Assembly: GCF_018861865.1 (NCBI RefSeq)
Contig: NZ_JAHLDV010000019.1
Location: forward strand, 1 to 54,205
DNA: 54,205 nucleotides
Source: Clostridium frigoris
GTDB taxonomy: Bacteria; Bacillota; Clostridia; Clostridiales; Clostridiaceae
Direction of reading: 5' to 3'
In this document: positions 18,401 to 26,644 of the stretch, in pieces
How positions within the stretch are numbered: the stretch's first letter is position 1
How the letters are laid out: the number at the start of each line of letters is the position of its first letter
Notes under the pieces: generated by a model
What the model was told of the DNA's origin: nothing
Databases searched by the model: none
The model's input: the letters and a program-made list of their open reading frames with translations, nothing else
Position numbers and translations under genes: made by a program

Positions 18401-19824
18401 TTATTATCAATATCTCTTTCTAATTTTGCAGACTGCTTTACCTTAATCGACAAGTCATTAACTTTACTTAAAGACTCAGTTAACTTAATATTTAACTGCT
18501 TAAGCTTAATCTCATCTCTAATTTTTTTATTATAGGCTAGTCTATTTAAGTCTGATGTTAAAGTTTCATTGGCCTTAAATATATTATCAATTACCTCTTT
18601 TATTTCAAAATATTTGTTTTTGTTTTCTATAAAATCTACGAAATAGTTTTTAACTTGTCTAATATTAATTTCATTATGTACATTGTCAACTTTAAACTTA
18701 ACATTTTCAAATCTCTCTTGTGAATTTTCAAGTTCACCTTGAGTTATATCTAACTTATTTTTCATAATTTGTAGCTCTATGGTTTGGATGTTTTTTTCTG
18801 TTTTCTTATCTTCTTTATTAATGTTATTTGTTTCTTCGTCTATTAAATTTAGTTCTTCGTCTTTACTTTTCTTTTTGTTTTCCAAAGTATTATAGGTTTT
18901 TACAATAGACTCTTCGATTTTATCCTTTTCGTCATATACATTAACAAGTGTTTTAGTCCTAATAATAAAGTCATTAACAACACCCGCCTGCCTATCAAAT
19001 TTTGAAATTTCTTTTTTCTTTTTAGATAACTCTATAATTTTATCCTTGATATCCAAAAGGGTTTTTGCCATTTCTTCCTCATCGTTTACCTTACTCGTTT
19101 TAGCCATAAAAGCCTTTTGAATAATTTTTTCTATAAGTAAGTCCTCGACAATCTTTCTTGATGTCCTATAATTTTCCTCAAAGTAACCCCTCACATGACC
19201 CTCAGTCTTATTTATTCCCCTAATAATTTCCCATTCACTTTCATATAACCCATGCTCACTAATAAACCTTTGATATTCTCCCTTTCTATCCTCAAATATA
19301 CCAGAAACCACAACAAAAGAATTATCACTTTGAAGAGTCCTTAATTGTTTTTTTAAGCCACCATAGGTTATTCTTTCTTTATTATCTTGAAGTTGCAAAT
19401 TATTTATATCATTTTCATTATAAGTATTATAAAATATACAATAATTAAAATAATCAAAAGATGCTGTGTCTTTTTTATTTTCAATATTTCCAGATGTTTC
19501 TGTGCCTTTTCTAGCACAAAAACCTGTGGTCATATACTTATATCCTGATTTATCTCCATCGTCTAATCGCCATTCAATTAGTGAGTGAATAACATTACTA
19601 GAATCTTTGCCCCTAAAAAGTTTTTCTATAGGTTGCTTGTCATCCAAATGACAGTTGGGTATAAGATTTTGCATAAGCAATAACATTAGTAGGCTTTTAC
19701 CCCCACCATTTGCAAGGTCATACAAAGTATTACTACAAGAAAGTTCCATTTTAAAATCGTCATATGTTTGAGTACCGTTATTGTATTTAACATTATTTAT
19801 TCTTACTCTGTTTATTTGCGGCAT
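15412..19824 (-). CDS. jetC: Wadjet defence protein JetC, SMC/MukB-like ATPase
   Basis: A 1470-residue SMC-like protein and the motor of Wadjet. In this system JetABC extrudes DNA loops and JetD cuts closed circular DNA, which protects against plasmids. Walker A is 'LANGGGKSLLMLLLMQNLI' near residues 37-55. Long lysine/glutamate-rich coiled-coil arms with a central hinge-like globular part (about 600-750) follow. The C-terminal head has a signature-like 'GSTGQSQGIYIQFLI' near 1350 and a Walker B-like 'TIFIDNPFGAAKD' near 1387. The residue after the Walker B aspartate is Asn and not Glu, which should be compared across the family. The start codon overlaps the jetB stop in TAATG, so translation is coupled. 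The gene ends before a terminator. Confidence 0.86.
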   Translation of the reverse strand: MPQINRVRINNVKYNNGTQTYDDFKMELSCSNTLYDLANGGGKSLLMLLLMQNLIPNCHLDDKQPIEKLFRGKDSSNVIHSLIEWRLDDGDKSGYKYMTTGFCARKGTETSGNIENKKDTASFDYFNYCIFYNTYNENDINNLQLQDNKERITYGGLKKQLRTLQSDNSFVVVSGIFEDRKGEYQRFISEHGLYESEWEIIRGINKTEGHVRGYFEENYRTSRKIVEDLLIEKIIQKAFMAKTSKVNDEEEMAKTLLDIKDKIIELSKKKKEISKFDRQAGVVNDFIIRTKTLVNVYDEKDKIEESIVKTYNTLENKKKSKDEELNLIDEETNNINKEDKKTEKNIQTIELQIMKNKLDITQGELENSQERFENVKFKVDNVHNEINIRQVKNYFVDFIENKNKYFEIKEVIDNIFKANETLTSDLNRLAYNKKIRDEIKLKQLNIKLTESLSKVNDLSIKVKQSAKLERDIDNKIAVSESNIMQSKDRLNLLKKKVKTLRSKLNIMIIGDIDGDIKKIENDSVKALEKIKQNKDSLDSLSEQNSNYKIDITKNEEKITSIQGKIVERNSFTQKYDIDKIKVNKLLEVYEAQDVLSLSNSLESKYKELLKAIFAQEQKLQQSLDYYTQLDEDKPMPTTKEILKVKEYINRNYNEDGILGIEYLKDLSIEEKETLLSKIPFLPYCIIVTYNFNKLLKDEKFKDCDFGNYAIPIVSLDTIKDGLDFKIDGLIFAVKDKSKFINLEKIKEEKDKIEKEISEIRDNLDLLKRNEETLKIDNTYIKEFKFSYDNKIEGIKEDYAKLSIEKLSLENERIICSKAIDGLELKIKNINLQNIDLENKLTILEKDLKNINELKIDLDNLDLEENIFRKFVESLNSFKLEHMETQKQMIIEESKQKNELEVNSHLKIEIDEVNDEWTKMYKTYYKNHKYEELNITDDEIDAKFRGSKTALEEKNSDIKDKDQLLQNYQNNMDKDKSEIDNREYSIEELYELKKRNEILVTKKEELKRLKEEHKILKEKQELVNKEVQKYTLARSSIGGKIELLEDSFSKNFGEYVAIEIEVFKFQQFEEDNTRKREKLALKKAELLTLQIKINKVIEKLKAIIVNIEVVLRSNNISKDKTKDMLEDIPDIKSYYESLEKDFDKVCIKEKNSKVNFESNKEKNIKILKEMGAFDLAEEFLRSIKAPLLNADCRVLIENLENIKELISLQKGKIQNDIKDMEQIKENFQNQCLQRCRDVKTELDRLPRLSRLNLNNEIIQMVSLQLPYVKEEQQKFHISQYIEEIIKNVDNMDDAVDKIKYIKNQIALKRLFSVIVTDMNKIVLKLYKREQISEQSKTLEYEQAVGSTGQSQGIYIQFLISIINYIKNINSFNADNNKLRKTIFIDNPFGAAKDIYIWEPIFEFLKTNNVQLIVPARGATPAISGRFDVNYILGQKLIGNKQQTVIMEVRSQVAVEQVEFKKIEHEQLGFEL

Positions 19825-20534
19825 TAATTAAGTCCTCCTTCTGACATTATCGCGTAAAGCCTACCCCTGAAATCTTCAAAGTAGTTTTCTATAAGTGCCT
19901 TAAATCTACCACTCGCATAATACCGTTCCTCTACCTCAATAAAAAGGCCCTGTTCCTTTAGAAAATTAAATACGATTTTTATGTACCCTAGCTTTGAACT
20001 TTTATATGCTCTAGCATTTACTGATAAATCAGTGCTATGAGTTAAAGGAAGTTCATCCCACAAAAGAGCTATAACATTAAAACTATTCTCCTCAAGTTCA
20101 TTTTTCACTATTACATCCAATTTACTAATAATACTTGAAAGTGATCCATCAACGCTGCGCAGAACATCCTCACTTTTTATATATTCTTGAAATGTGTAAC
20201 TTGATGAATCTTTATAAAACAGTGTAATAATATTATAGATAATAAAATAGCACATATATAATTCTTTATTAACCTTAAGACCCAACATCTTCCTTAATTC
20301 TTCATTAGTATAACCAAAAACTTTATTCTTTTCCCCAGCAGTAATATATAAAGCACCTTTATATTGATATAAAGTCAAATTTAGCTTCCCAATCATGCTG
20401 GCAAATATATTATACATTTCTATGTTTGAATTGTATTCCTCATATAAGTCTGTATTTTCGCTACTACTTACATTCTCACCAGTAATAAGCTTTGCAAAGA
20501 GCTCAAGGGCTTTTTCCATATTCCAGTTATCCAA
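19824..20534 (-). CDS. jetB: Wadjet defence protein JetB (DUF6063-like, KITE-type)
   Basis: A 236-residue protein of two probable winged-helix domains, the size and place of the KITE subunit that bridges kleisin JetA and the SMC JetC. Visible blocks are 'ALELFAKLITGENVS', 'YITAGEKNKVFGYTNEELR', 'MCYFIIYNIITLFY' and the C-terminal 'YYASGRFKALIENYFEDFRG'. The family number is recalled, not searched. It starts one base after the jetA stop and overlaps the jetC start by one base, so the three are made in step. No catalytic motif is visible, which agrees with a structural role. Confidence 0.8.
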   Translation of the reverse strand: MDNWNMEKALELFAKLITGENVSSSENTDLYEEYNSNIEMYNIFASMIGKLNLTLYQYKGALYITAGEKNKVFGYTNEELRKMLGLKVNKELYMCYFIIYNIITLFYKDSSSYTFQEYIKSEDVLRSVDGSLSSIISKLDVIVKNELEENSFNVIALLWDELPLTHSTDLSVNARAYKSSKLGYIKIVFNFLKEQGLFIEVEERYYASGRFKALIENYFEDFRGRLYAIMSEGGLN

Positions 20535-20535
20535 T

Positions 20536-22083
20536 TTACTTCATCCTTTCAAATTTTATATTTGTAATTTTAAATAAAGATGATATTTCTATTACATCCT
20601 CAGGCATTGGTATTACTCTAAATTTAAGTCCTATAAACTCATCTCGGTTTGCAGGTGTTAATAAATTAATTATTATTTTATCAAAGATAGTTTTTTCGTC
20701 CACGTCAAGCTTAGATATATCGTAATAACTTTTTTGCGCAATATGCAGTATAAAGGAATAATAATCCCCATTCTTTAAGATATCTCCTCTAAACTTACCC
20801 GCTAAATACAAATTAAACTCTCTTAAGGAAAATTGATCCTTCTCCAAAAGAAATTTCATTAATAACTTCATAAATATTATGAAATTAGAAGCTATTCTTT
20901 CATCTTCTATATCATCAAGTGATATGTATTCTGTTTCTACGTCCTCTGTAACCTCTTCAATATCTTCCTCATTATTGGGTCTATATGTTAAAAGTTCATC
21001 TGTATTTTTTAAATTAAAAGTCTTCTCAAACTTTATCTTTAAAAGCGGATTCATAAGATAAGCTAGAAGCCCGACATTATCTAAAAGAAGAGTCCTTTGA
21101 TAAACAGTTTTAAAGTCAAAAGACATTCTAAGTTTATTTAATGTAACCTTTTTAATAATTTCATCCGATTTTATCTTAAGGTCAGTAGAAGAATTTAAAA
21201 GTGCACTATGCTTTGAAATAGCTCGTTTAATCTCAGTTTCTAAGTTATAAATATATTCCCTGTTTTTAAAAAAATCCTCAGTATCATGATTTTCGTTTTC
21301 CTCCATTCTTTCAAGAGCAATTTCTATTAGTTTCTTATTTTTATCAAATAGACCTTGTTCCTCATCAAACCACTTCATACTATTATTAAAAAGTTCATCT
21401 GCCTCTTTTATTCCCTCGGTAACGTTGTAACTTAAAATGTTCAAAATTTCATTCTTCCGCTTAATTAATTTACTAACTTCATTATTAATACGTTTTACAA
21501 CTTCAATACCACCTTTAAAATTCTTAGACTCAATCATTTTAGAGAGCAGTATCTGTTGAATACTTATTTTACTCTCATCCTTTATTTCCTTTGTATCAAG
21601 ATAAAACTCAATAGCCTCAGATGTTATATAATACCGTATTGTATTACCAGATATTTTTGATTCAATTAATTTGATTCTAGAAGACATCTGCTTTTTCTGA
21701 GCCGGGTCAAAGTAATTATACGAAAAAGGTTTTCCATCATTTATAATTTTCTCGAAAATATAATTTACAAGTAAACTGTTCTCTTTTTCATCCAAATACA
21801 AATTATAATCTTGTTTTAGAATTTCTGTAATAAAATCAGAAAACTTTTCAAAAGAAACCCCTATATCATTAAAATTATTTTCTTCTATAAATAATCTTAA
21901 CGTCGCTACTACTATGTATCCCATATCAATAAAATTATATTTACCTTCATTAAACAGGTCTAACGATATCTCCCTTATCTTAAAAAAAGGATAATACTTT
22001 TTTAGGTTTTGCATTCTTTCATTATGTTCACTTATTATCTCATCCATATAATCAAATTTTTTATAATTTAATTCATTATTCAA
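20536..22083 (-). CDS. jetA: Wadjet defence protein JetA (DUF5716-like kleisin)
   Basis: A 515-residue protein in the kleisin position. It has an N-terminal winged-helix-like part, then 'IRYYITSEAIEFYLDTKEI' and 'QQILLSKMIESKNFKGGIEV' near residues 145-195. A helical coiled region comes next, then an acidic linker ('EDIEEVTEDVETE' near 375) and a C-terminal winged helix ending in 'FRVIPMPEDVIEISSLFKI'. This layout fits a kleisin that joins the two JetC heads. Its start overlaps the end of jetD by eight bases. Family naming is from gene order, length and these blocks; sequence similarity to other JetA is expected to be low. Confidence 0.8.
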   Translation of the reverse strand: MNNELNYKKFDYMDEIISEHNERMQNLKKYYPFFKIREISLDLFNEGKYNFIDMGYIVVATLRLFIEENNFNDIGVSFEKFSDFITEILKQDYNLYLDEKENSLLVNYIFEKIINDGKPFSYNYFDPAQKKQMSSRIKLIESKISGNTIRYYITSEAIEFYLDTKEIKDESKISIQQILLSKMIESKNFKGGIEVVKRINNEVSKLIKRKNEILNILSYNVTEGIKEADELFNNSMKWFDEEQGLFDKNKKLIEIALERMEENENHDTEDFFKNREYIYNLETEIKRAISKHSALLNSSTDLKIKSDEIIKKVTLNKLRMSFDFKTVYQRTLLLDNVGLLAYLMNPLLKIKFEKTFNLKNTDELLTYRPNNEEDIEEVTEDVETEYISLDDIEDERIASNFIIFMKLLMKFLLEKDQFSLREFNLYLAGKFRGDILKNGDYYSFILHIAQKSYYDISKLDVDEKTIFDKIIINLLTPANRDEFIGLKFRVIPMPEDVIEISSLFKITNIKFERMK

Positions 22084-23230
22084 AATCCATCCACTCCTGA
22101 TCTATATCTATTAATGCAATTGCTTCTTGGGGTATATACTTCTTACTACTTAATATCTCAATAAGCTTATTTGCGTACCCATTTTCAAATTCAGAATTAA
22201 CCACTTCTATAGCGCAACTTAACACTCTAGGCTGCGTTAAACAATATTTCGAAGGTTCACTGCTTTTTACACTTAATATATCTTCCCCATCAATACAATT
22301 ACTGCTAACATCCTCATCAACCACAAAATTTCTAAGTCTTGGAAGAACATTAATATAAAAATTATCTAAAAGCACATAATATAAAAATCTACAAATTTTT
22401 ATATTATAACTAGAAAACTTCTCTTTAAACAGCCTGTATATAAGAAAACCTTCGCTGTCTATATCCCCGAAATATTTAATATTATCACTTAAATTTATAT
22501 GATACTCCCTTGCAAGGTCAAAAGAACTTATAATCTTTTTCCCTTCGCCATAAATAATCATGTCGAATACTTCACAATACTTTTTATTTTTTAATGTAAA
22601 ATAAGTATCCTTGTTTTCAATAATTAAGATTTCTCTACTCTCCTTTTGAAAAAAGCTTTCTTTCATATTGTAGAAAAATGGTTCTTGCGTTTTATAACAA
22701 TTAAAATCTTCATATTTCATTTTTAGATTTAGCAAAATGTCTAATCCTAAATTCTTCTTAATCTTAGGATTTTCAAAAAACTTTTCATCATTAAACAGCT
22801 TGAAAGCTAATTCATTTGATGTAAGGTAAGACTTACACTTCTGAATATAATAGTCATTTAGTATTTGTAAATACTTCTTATGTATTTTATATTTTTCTTG
22901 ATTTCTAAAATAATAATTAAGATTTTTTAAATTTAACTTACTTATCTCAAGTATAATTTTATTATCGTTCTCATTACTTCTAATATTATCAATAACATCA
23001 AATTTAAAGTGAATCTTATCACCCTTATGTACTTTCCCACGTGGTTTCAATTTTTCATCACTACATAACTTTTCAATAACATTTTCAAATAAATTATAGT
23101 GAGTTGCTCTAATATAATTTACCTTATTATCCTTGTCATCAGAAAAAAGAAGTAATCTCTCTATATCAATAGTTTTATTTTTATAACCTTTAAGATTTTT
23201 TACAATACTCCCATATATTTCTTCAAACAT
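22076..23230 (-). CDS. jetD: Wadjet defence protein JetD, TOPRIM nuclease (DUF2220-like)
   Basis: A 384-residue protein and the nuclease of the system, with a topoisomerase VI A-like fold. The N-terminal part is a DNA-binding or arm domain. The TOPRIM glutamate lies in 'ILIIENKDTYF' near residue 203, and 'IIYGEGKKI' is near 228. The Asp-X-Asp motif is in 'KYFGDIDSEGFLIYRLF' near 252-268. These are the metal-binding residues expected for cleavage. As the first gene of the operon it may set the expression level of the whole unit. The ATG follows AAAGGAAGAA. Gene order D-A-B-C and the protein types point to type III Wadjet, though I cannot confirm the subtype without alignment. Confidence 0.85.
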   Translation of the reverse strand: MFEEIYGSIVKNLKGYKNKTIDIERLLLFSDDKDNKVNYIRATHYNLFENVIEKLCSDEKLKPRGKVHKGDKIHFKFDVIDNIRSNENDNKIILEISKLNLKNLNYYFRNQEKYKIHKKYLQILNDYYIQKCKSYLTSNELAFKLFNDEKFFENPKIKKNLGLDILLNLKMKYEDFNCYKTQEPFFYNMKESFFQKESREILIIENKDTYFTLKNKKYCEVFDMIIYGEGKKIISSFDLAREYHINLSDNIKYFGDIDSEGFLIYRLFKEKFSSYNIKICRFLYYVLLDNFYINVLPRLRNFVVDEDVSSNCIDGEDILSVKSSEPSKYCLTQPRVLSCAIEVVNSEFENGYANKLIEILSSKKYIPQEAIALIDIDQEWMDFE

Positions 23231-23407
23231 GAGGTTCTTCCTTTCTTTAGATCGTATATAATCTACTTATAGTATAAAGCATATGTTTGCTTTTTTCATT
23301 AATAATATTTAAAACTTATACTTTATAAAAATAAGCTACCTTATCTAAAGTAAATATTACACTACTTTCATTAATTTCATAATGGTTAAACTTTAATGCG
23401 TGGTTAA
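23231..23407. promoter_or_regulatory. Divergent region upstream of jetD, with a LexA-like palindrome
   Basis: AAGCAAACATATGCTT, read on the minus strand at 23277-23292, is a near-palindrome that matches the LexA consensus at 9 of 12 positions. TATACT follows it as a possible -10. It is weaker than the box at 15225 and could be a site for another regulator. Nothing else is recognisable in this gap. Confidence 0.35.
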
Positions 23408-23458
23408 CTTCCGTTTATGACATAAAAACGACATTATAAGACATCCACATTGTATTAT
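23408..23458 (+). promoter_or_regulatory. Deacetylase promoter with the same palindromic box as natAB
   Basis: CTTCCG (23408-23413), palindrome TTTATGACATAAA (23414-23426), GACATT (23430-23435), 17 bases, TATTAT (23453-23458). Order, spacing and most bases equal those at 8140-8190. The start codon of the deacetylase is 70 bases further. Confidence 0.55.
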
Positions 23459-23527
23459 AGTTTTTTATGAAGTAATATGTAAATAAGAACTATAAAATAC
23501 AAATAATGAAATGATTGGTGATAAATT

Positions 23528-24373
23528 GTGACGAAACTTGAAAAAAAAAGAAAAAGAAGAAAAATAATCGTAAAAAGAAGAAGGTTTGGTTTAATAATAG
23601 CAGTTGTAATTACTCTGTCATATTTAATATTTCATATTAACGGTAATGGTGAAATAAATAATAACATTCCTGCTAATGCAGAAATGAACTCAAAGAAAAG
23701 TGTAGTAACACCCAAAAAAGTAGATTTAAAACTAGATTTAAAATCATCAAAAACAGATTTTTATAAACATATTTATAAATCAGATGGACATAAAACAGCT
23801 TACCTTACTTTCGATGATGGACCTTCTGTTAATAATACTCCTGTGATTTTAAATACTTTAGATAAATATAATATAAAGGCAACTTTTTTTATAGTGGGTA
23901 ATATGGCATTAAAATATCCTGATTTGGTAAGGAAGGAATTTTCAGATGGACACTCCATTGGAAACCATTCATATTCACATGATTATAATTATATTTACTC
24001 TGACACTAACATATTTATAAAAGATATTAACAAATGTGATACTGTACTAAAATTAATACTTGGCAGTAATTTTAATACTAAGTTAGTAAGATTTCCAGGA
24101 GGGTCGTTTGGTGCAAAACTAAAACCTTTTAGAAAAGAACTTAATAATCATGGATACAATTATGTTGATTGGAATGATCTAACTGGTGATGCAGAGGGAC
24201 AAAACATTCCAGTATATAAATTACTAGATAACCTTAAAAAGTATACTAAAGGAAAAGAACATGTAGTTATTTTAATGCATGATTTTTCTACGAAGTCAAC
24301 AACTGTACAAGCCTTACCACAAGTTATTGAATATTTAAAATCTCAAAATTATTCATTTAAAACACTTCATTAA
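23528..24373 (+). CDS. Membrane-anchored polysaccharide deacetylase (NodB domain)
   Basis: A 281-residue protein with a very basic N-terminus, one membrane helix (about residues 18-36) and an extracytoplasmic NodB-fold domain (about 95-275). The five motifs are complete: 'TFDDGPS', 'HSIGNHSYSH' (metal-binding His pair), 'RFPGGSFG', 'DWNDLTGDAEG' and 'ILMHDF'. It most likely removes acetyl groups from peptidoglycan or another surface polymer; spore-cortex PdaA and lysozyme-resistance PgdA belong here. The start is a GTG or a nearby codon after 'GGTGATAAATT'. The promoter carries the box shared with natAB. Confidence 0.88.
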   Translation: MTKLEKKRKRRKIIVKRRRFGLIIAVVITLSYLIFHINGNGEINNNIPANAEMNSKKSVVTPKKVDLKLDLKSSKTDFYKHIYKSDGHKTAYLTFDDGPSVNNTPVILNTLDKYNIKATFFIVGNMALKYPDLVRKEFSDGHSIGNHSYSHDYNYIYSDTNIFIKDINKCDTVLKLILGSNFNTKLVRFPGGSFGAKLKPFRKELNNHGYNYVDWNDLTGDAEGQNIPVYKLLDNLKKYTKGKEHVVILMHDFSTKSTTVQALPQVIEYLKSQNYSFKTLH

Positions 24374-24660
24374 AATATTCAATAAAATAACATGAAAACA
24401 TGTAAAAGTTATGAGTTAATTTTAGTTTTACAAAAAGTTCACATTTAACAATTAATTACTATTAAATAATAATAACCTAAGGTTAGATATCATTCACTAA
24501 TTATTAACTATTTTCAATATGTTAACAACTAATGAATGATTACCCATATGTTTAATCTTAACAGTATATAATAACGATTTCAAAAGTTCTCCTATCCCCC
24601 TCTGTGAGTAGGGTAGGAGAAGACATATTATTTAATTTTTATACATAAACTTGTTTTAAA
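24374..24660. other. Intergenic segment with a strong hairpin
   Basis: The only feature is an 11-base stem with one bulge, TTCTCCTATCCC (24587-24598) pairing with GGGTAGGAGAA (24611-24621). No T-run follows directly, so it may be a weak terminator of the deacetylase gene or a structured RNA end. The rest is plain AT-rich sequence. Confidence 0.5.
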
Positions 24661-24677
24661 TCTTTAAATATCTAAAA

Positions 24678-24706
24678 TTGACATTTTTTATAGGCTGTAT
24701 TATTAT
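24678..24706 (+). promoter_or_regulatory. Promoter of the riboswitch-controlled hydrolase
   Basis: TTGACA (24678-24683), 17 bases, TATTAT (24701-24706). Transcription would start near 24713, right at the 5' edge of the riboswitch. Confidence 0.85.
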
Positions 24707-24708
24707 AT

Positions 24709-24819
24709 CAAAGTAGCCGAATCTTCTAAAAGAAGTACCGGGGATTTAATTTTGGGGTGAAACTTAATTCACAAAGTGGGGTACCTCTATCCTAACCCGT
24801 CAACTAACCTGGAAGGCAT
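24709..24819 (+). ncRNA. c-di-AMP riboswitch (ydaO/yuaA type)
   Basis: The conserved blocks of the ydaO aptamer appear in order: GCCGAAUC near 24716, ACCGGGGAUUUAAUUUUGGG with GUGAA near 24738-24762, GGGGUACCUCUAUCCUAACC near 24778-24798, and CCGUCAACUAACCU near 24797-24810, closing with GGCAUU. These RNAs bind c-di-AMP and usually switch off cell-wall hydrolase and potassium or osmolyte genes when it is high. The aptamer ends one or two bases before the AGGAGG site of the gene. No terminator lies between, so the switch may act on translation initiation or through pairing inside the aptamer. Confidence 0.9.
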
Positions 24820-24830
24820 TAGGAGGAATA

Positions 24831-25481
24831 ATGATTAAATTTAAAAGCCATAAGTCAATTTTCTTAGCATCAGCATTAACAATTGGTATTTCAATAATTT
24901 CATCACAAAATATATTTGCAGCTACCTTAACAACTAAAAATTACACTGTAAAAAGTGGAGATACCTTATCTAAAATAGCGCAAAAGTGTGGAGAATCATT
25001 AGCTACTCTAAGGAGAGCTAATAACAAATGGAATGATTCTATTTTTCCTGGACAAGTTCTAAAGGTTTCAGTAACAACTAGCGCTACTGTAAAAACAAGT
25101 GTATCTAGTGTAAAATTTGTTGCGCCAACTTCCAAGAAATATACAGCAAGCGATTTGAACTTACTAGCTAGATTAATAACTGCCGAAGCAGGAGGTGAGT
25201 CATATAAGGCTCAAGTTGCTGTTGGAGCAGTAGTTATAAATAGGGTTAAGAGCAGCCGATTCCCAAATTCAATTAGTGCTGTAATTAATCAAAAGTATAA
25301 CGGTTCTTATCAATTTACCTGTGTACAAAATGGCAATATTAAAAGGTCTGCACCTGCGAGTGATATTAAAGCTGCACTTGCAGCAATTAATGGAACTAAT
25401 CCAATAAAAAATGCATTATTTTTTAATAATGGTGTTAGAAAATCAGGCTCCATAAAAATCGGTAATATGATATTTATGTAA
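24831..25481 (+). CDS. Secreted LysM cell-wall hydrolase (SleB/CwlJ type)
   Basis: A 216-residue protein. A signal peptide (residues about 1-31, cut after 'IFA') is followed by one LysM domain ('YTVKSGDTLSKIAQKCGESL', about 37-80) that binds peptidoglycan. A short linker leads to a Hydrolase_2 (SleB-like) domain (about 105-216) with 'LARLITAEAGGESYKAQVAV', 'VVINRVKSSRFPNSI' and 'GSYQFTCVQNG'. The glutamate in 'TAEAGGE' is the catalytic candidate for lytic transglycosylase activity. The C-terminus is short: it stops at 'IGNMIFM', a few residues before many relatives end. It is controlled by the c-di-AMP riboswitch directly upstream, which ties it to cell-wall and turgor control. Confidence 0.9.
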   Translation: MIKFKSHKSIFLASALTIGISIISSQNIFAATLTTKNYTVKSGDTLSKIAQKCGESLATLRRANNKWNDSIFPGQVLKVSVTTSATVKTSVSSVKFVAPTSKKYTASDLNLLARLITAEAGGESYKAQVAVGAVVINRVKSSRFPNSISAVINQKYNGSYQFTCVQNGNIKRSAPASDIKAALAAINGTNPIKNALFFNNGVRKSGSIKIGNMIFM

Positions 25482-25489
25482 GACTAAAG

Positions 25490-25537
25490 AGTAAGAACCC
25501 TTTTTATATTTAATATAAAAAGGGTTCTTACTTTTAA
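25490..25537. terminator. Bidirectional terminator
   Basis: A long perfect stem has outer arms AGTAAGAACCC (25490-25500) and GGGTTCTTACT (25522-25532), with inner A/T pairing. It separates the convergent hydrolase gene and the chaperone operon. Confidence 0.9.
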
Positions 25538-25957
25538 TTAATTTAGAATTCGCATTTCAAATTCCTTATTACAATTAGGACATTTAACGGTATGTTTTCC
25601 CCTAACTCGTTTCAAACGAAGCATCTTCTTACAATGTGGGCATTTGCGAAAACGATGTGTTTTACTTTCTTTTATTTTACGAATTTGAAAAGCTCCTTTC
25701 GATTTAATAGGTTTAAAAAACTTCATAAATTTTTCATTTTCCATGTTTCTTTTATAAATATTTCGAGACAATGCTCTGAAAATAATCAAAATCAAAATGA
25801 CCGACATCAAAACGCTAATTATAGAGGATTTGATAAAACCATTCACAACTATTAAAACAAAATATAGAGCAATCAAAGCAATATACAATTGATCTGTTCC
25901 ATATCTGCCATACATAAATTGTGCTAACTTATTTTTAAAATTTCCCATTCTACTCAC
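25538..25957 (-). CDS. Membrane protein with C-terminal zinc ribbon
   Basis: A 139-residue protein. Two adjacent membrane helices at about residues 23-65 ('LYIALIALYFVLIVVNGFI', 'SVLMSVILILIIFRAL') precede a basic linker. A C-terminal zinc ribbon follows, with CPHC (about 107-110) and CPNC (about 126-129). It is the last gene of the DnaK-DUF5685-J protein operon, 21 bases after the J protein. Its role is not known; the ribbon may bind client proteins or nucleic acid near the membrane. The hydrophobic start and four conserved cysteines support a real gene. Confidence 0.82.
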   Translation of the reverse strand: MSRMGNFKNKLAQFMYGRYGTDQLYIALIALYFVLIVVNGFIKSSIISVLMSVILILIIFRALSRNIYKRNMENEKFMKFFKPIKSKGAFQIRKIKESKTHRFRKCPHCKKMLRLKRVRGKHTVKCPNCNKEFEMRILN

Positions 25958-25978
25958 TCCTTCTTAATACTTTTGTCA

Positions 25979-26644
25979 TCAGCACCCACAGAACATTTTT
26001 GCAAAACAAATAGCTAAACATATCTTATTAAAACTGATTGTTGGCATACCAAAATCCTGACTTTGCTGCTGATATGCACGACCACCATTTTGTATTTGAT
26101 TTAATAATCTTTGATATTCAAGATTACTTGGTTCCATTTGAACTGCTGTTTTTGCGTGATTTAATGTTGTAATTGTATTGCCTACACCAGAATTTGCAAT
26201 TGCACTGTAATAGTACCAATTTGCATTCCTAGTTGTGATATCATTTAGCACATTAAGTGCTTCATTAAAATATCCAGCATTCAAATAACTAGTAACCGAA
26301 TCAAATTCGGAATATTCATGTCTTTGCTTCTGACCACCATTGAAAGAACCAAATCCTTCAAAAGGGTTGAAGTCTCTAAATGGATTCTCTCCTCCATAAG
26401 AACTATTCCCATTACCATATGAATTCTGATCACCAGAAGCTCCCCCACTACTATTTTGGGTAGTTTTACCTCTTTTTATCTGTTCATAAGCAGCGTTAAT
26501 CTCACTCATTTTTCTTGTGGCATCTTTATCCCCTTGATTCAAATCTGGATGGTATTTTTTCGCTAGTTTGCGATAAGCTTTAGTAATTTCTTCCTTCGAA
26601 TCAGTTGAAGAAACACCAAGCACTTCGTAAGGATCAGATATCAT
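25979..26644 (-). CDS. J-domain protein (DnaJ-like co-chaperone)
   Basis: A 221-residue protein. The N-terminal J domain (residues 3-66) has the essential HPD motif at '[10 protein letters not shown]', needed to stimulate DnaK ATPase. A Gly/Asn/Ser-rich and GF-like linker follows ('[14 protein letters not shown]'). Two TPR-like helical repeats come next at about 105-185 ('[17 protein letters not shown]', '[18 protein letters not shown]'), then a C-terminal tail with cysteines ('KMFCGC'). It lacks the DnaJ zinc-finger and C-terminal substrate domains, so it is a type III J protein. Its ATG overlaps the stop of the DUF5685 gene by one base (TAATG). The partner is most likely the DnaK of the same operon. 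Confidence 0.85.
   Translation of the reverse strand: MISDPYEVLGVSSTDSKEEITKAYRKLAKKYHPDLNQGDKDATRKMSEINAAYEQIKRGKTTQNSSGGASGDQNSYGNGNSSYGGENPFRDFNPFEGFGSFNGGQKQRHEYSEFDSVTSYLNAGYFNEALNVLNDITTRNANWYYYSAIANSGVGNTITTLNHAKTAVQMEPSNLEYQRLLNQIQNGGRAYQQQSQDFGMPTISFNKICLAICFAKMFCGC

Noticed and set aside
15412-19824. JetC as SbcC or a plain SMC repair ATPase
   Set aside because: The neighbours are a TOPRIM protein, a kleisin-like and a KITE-like protein in a coupled operon, which fits Wadjet and not SbcCD or the chromosomal SMC-ScpAB.
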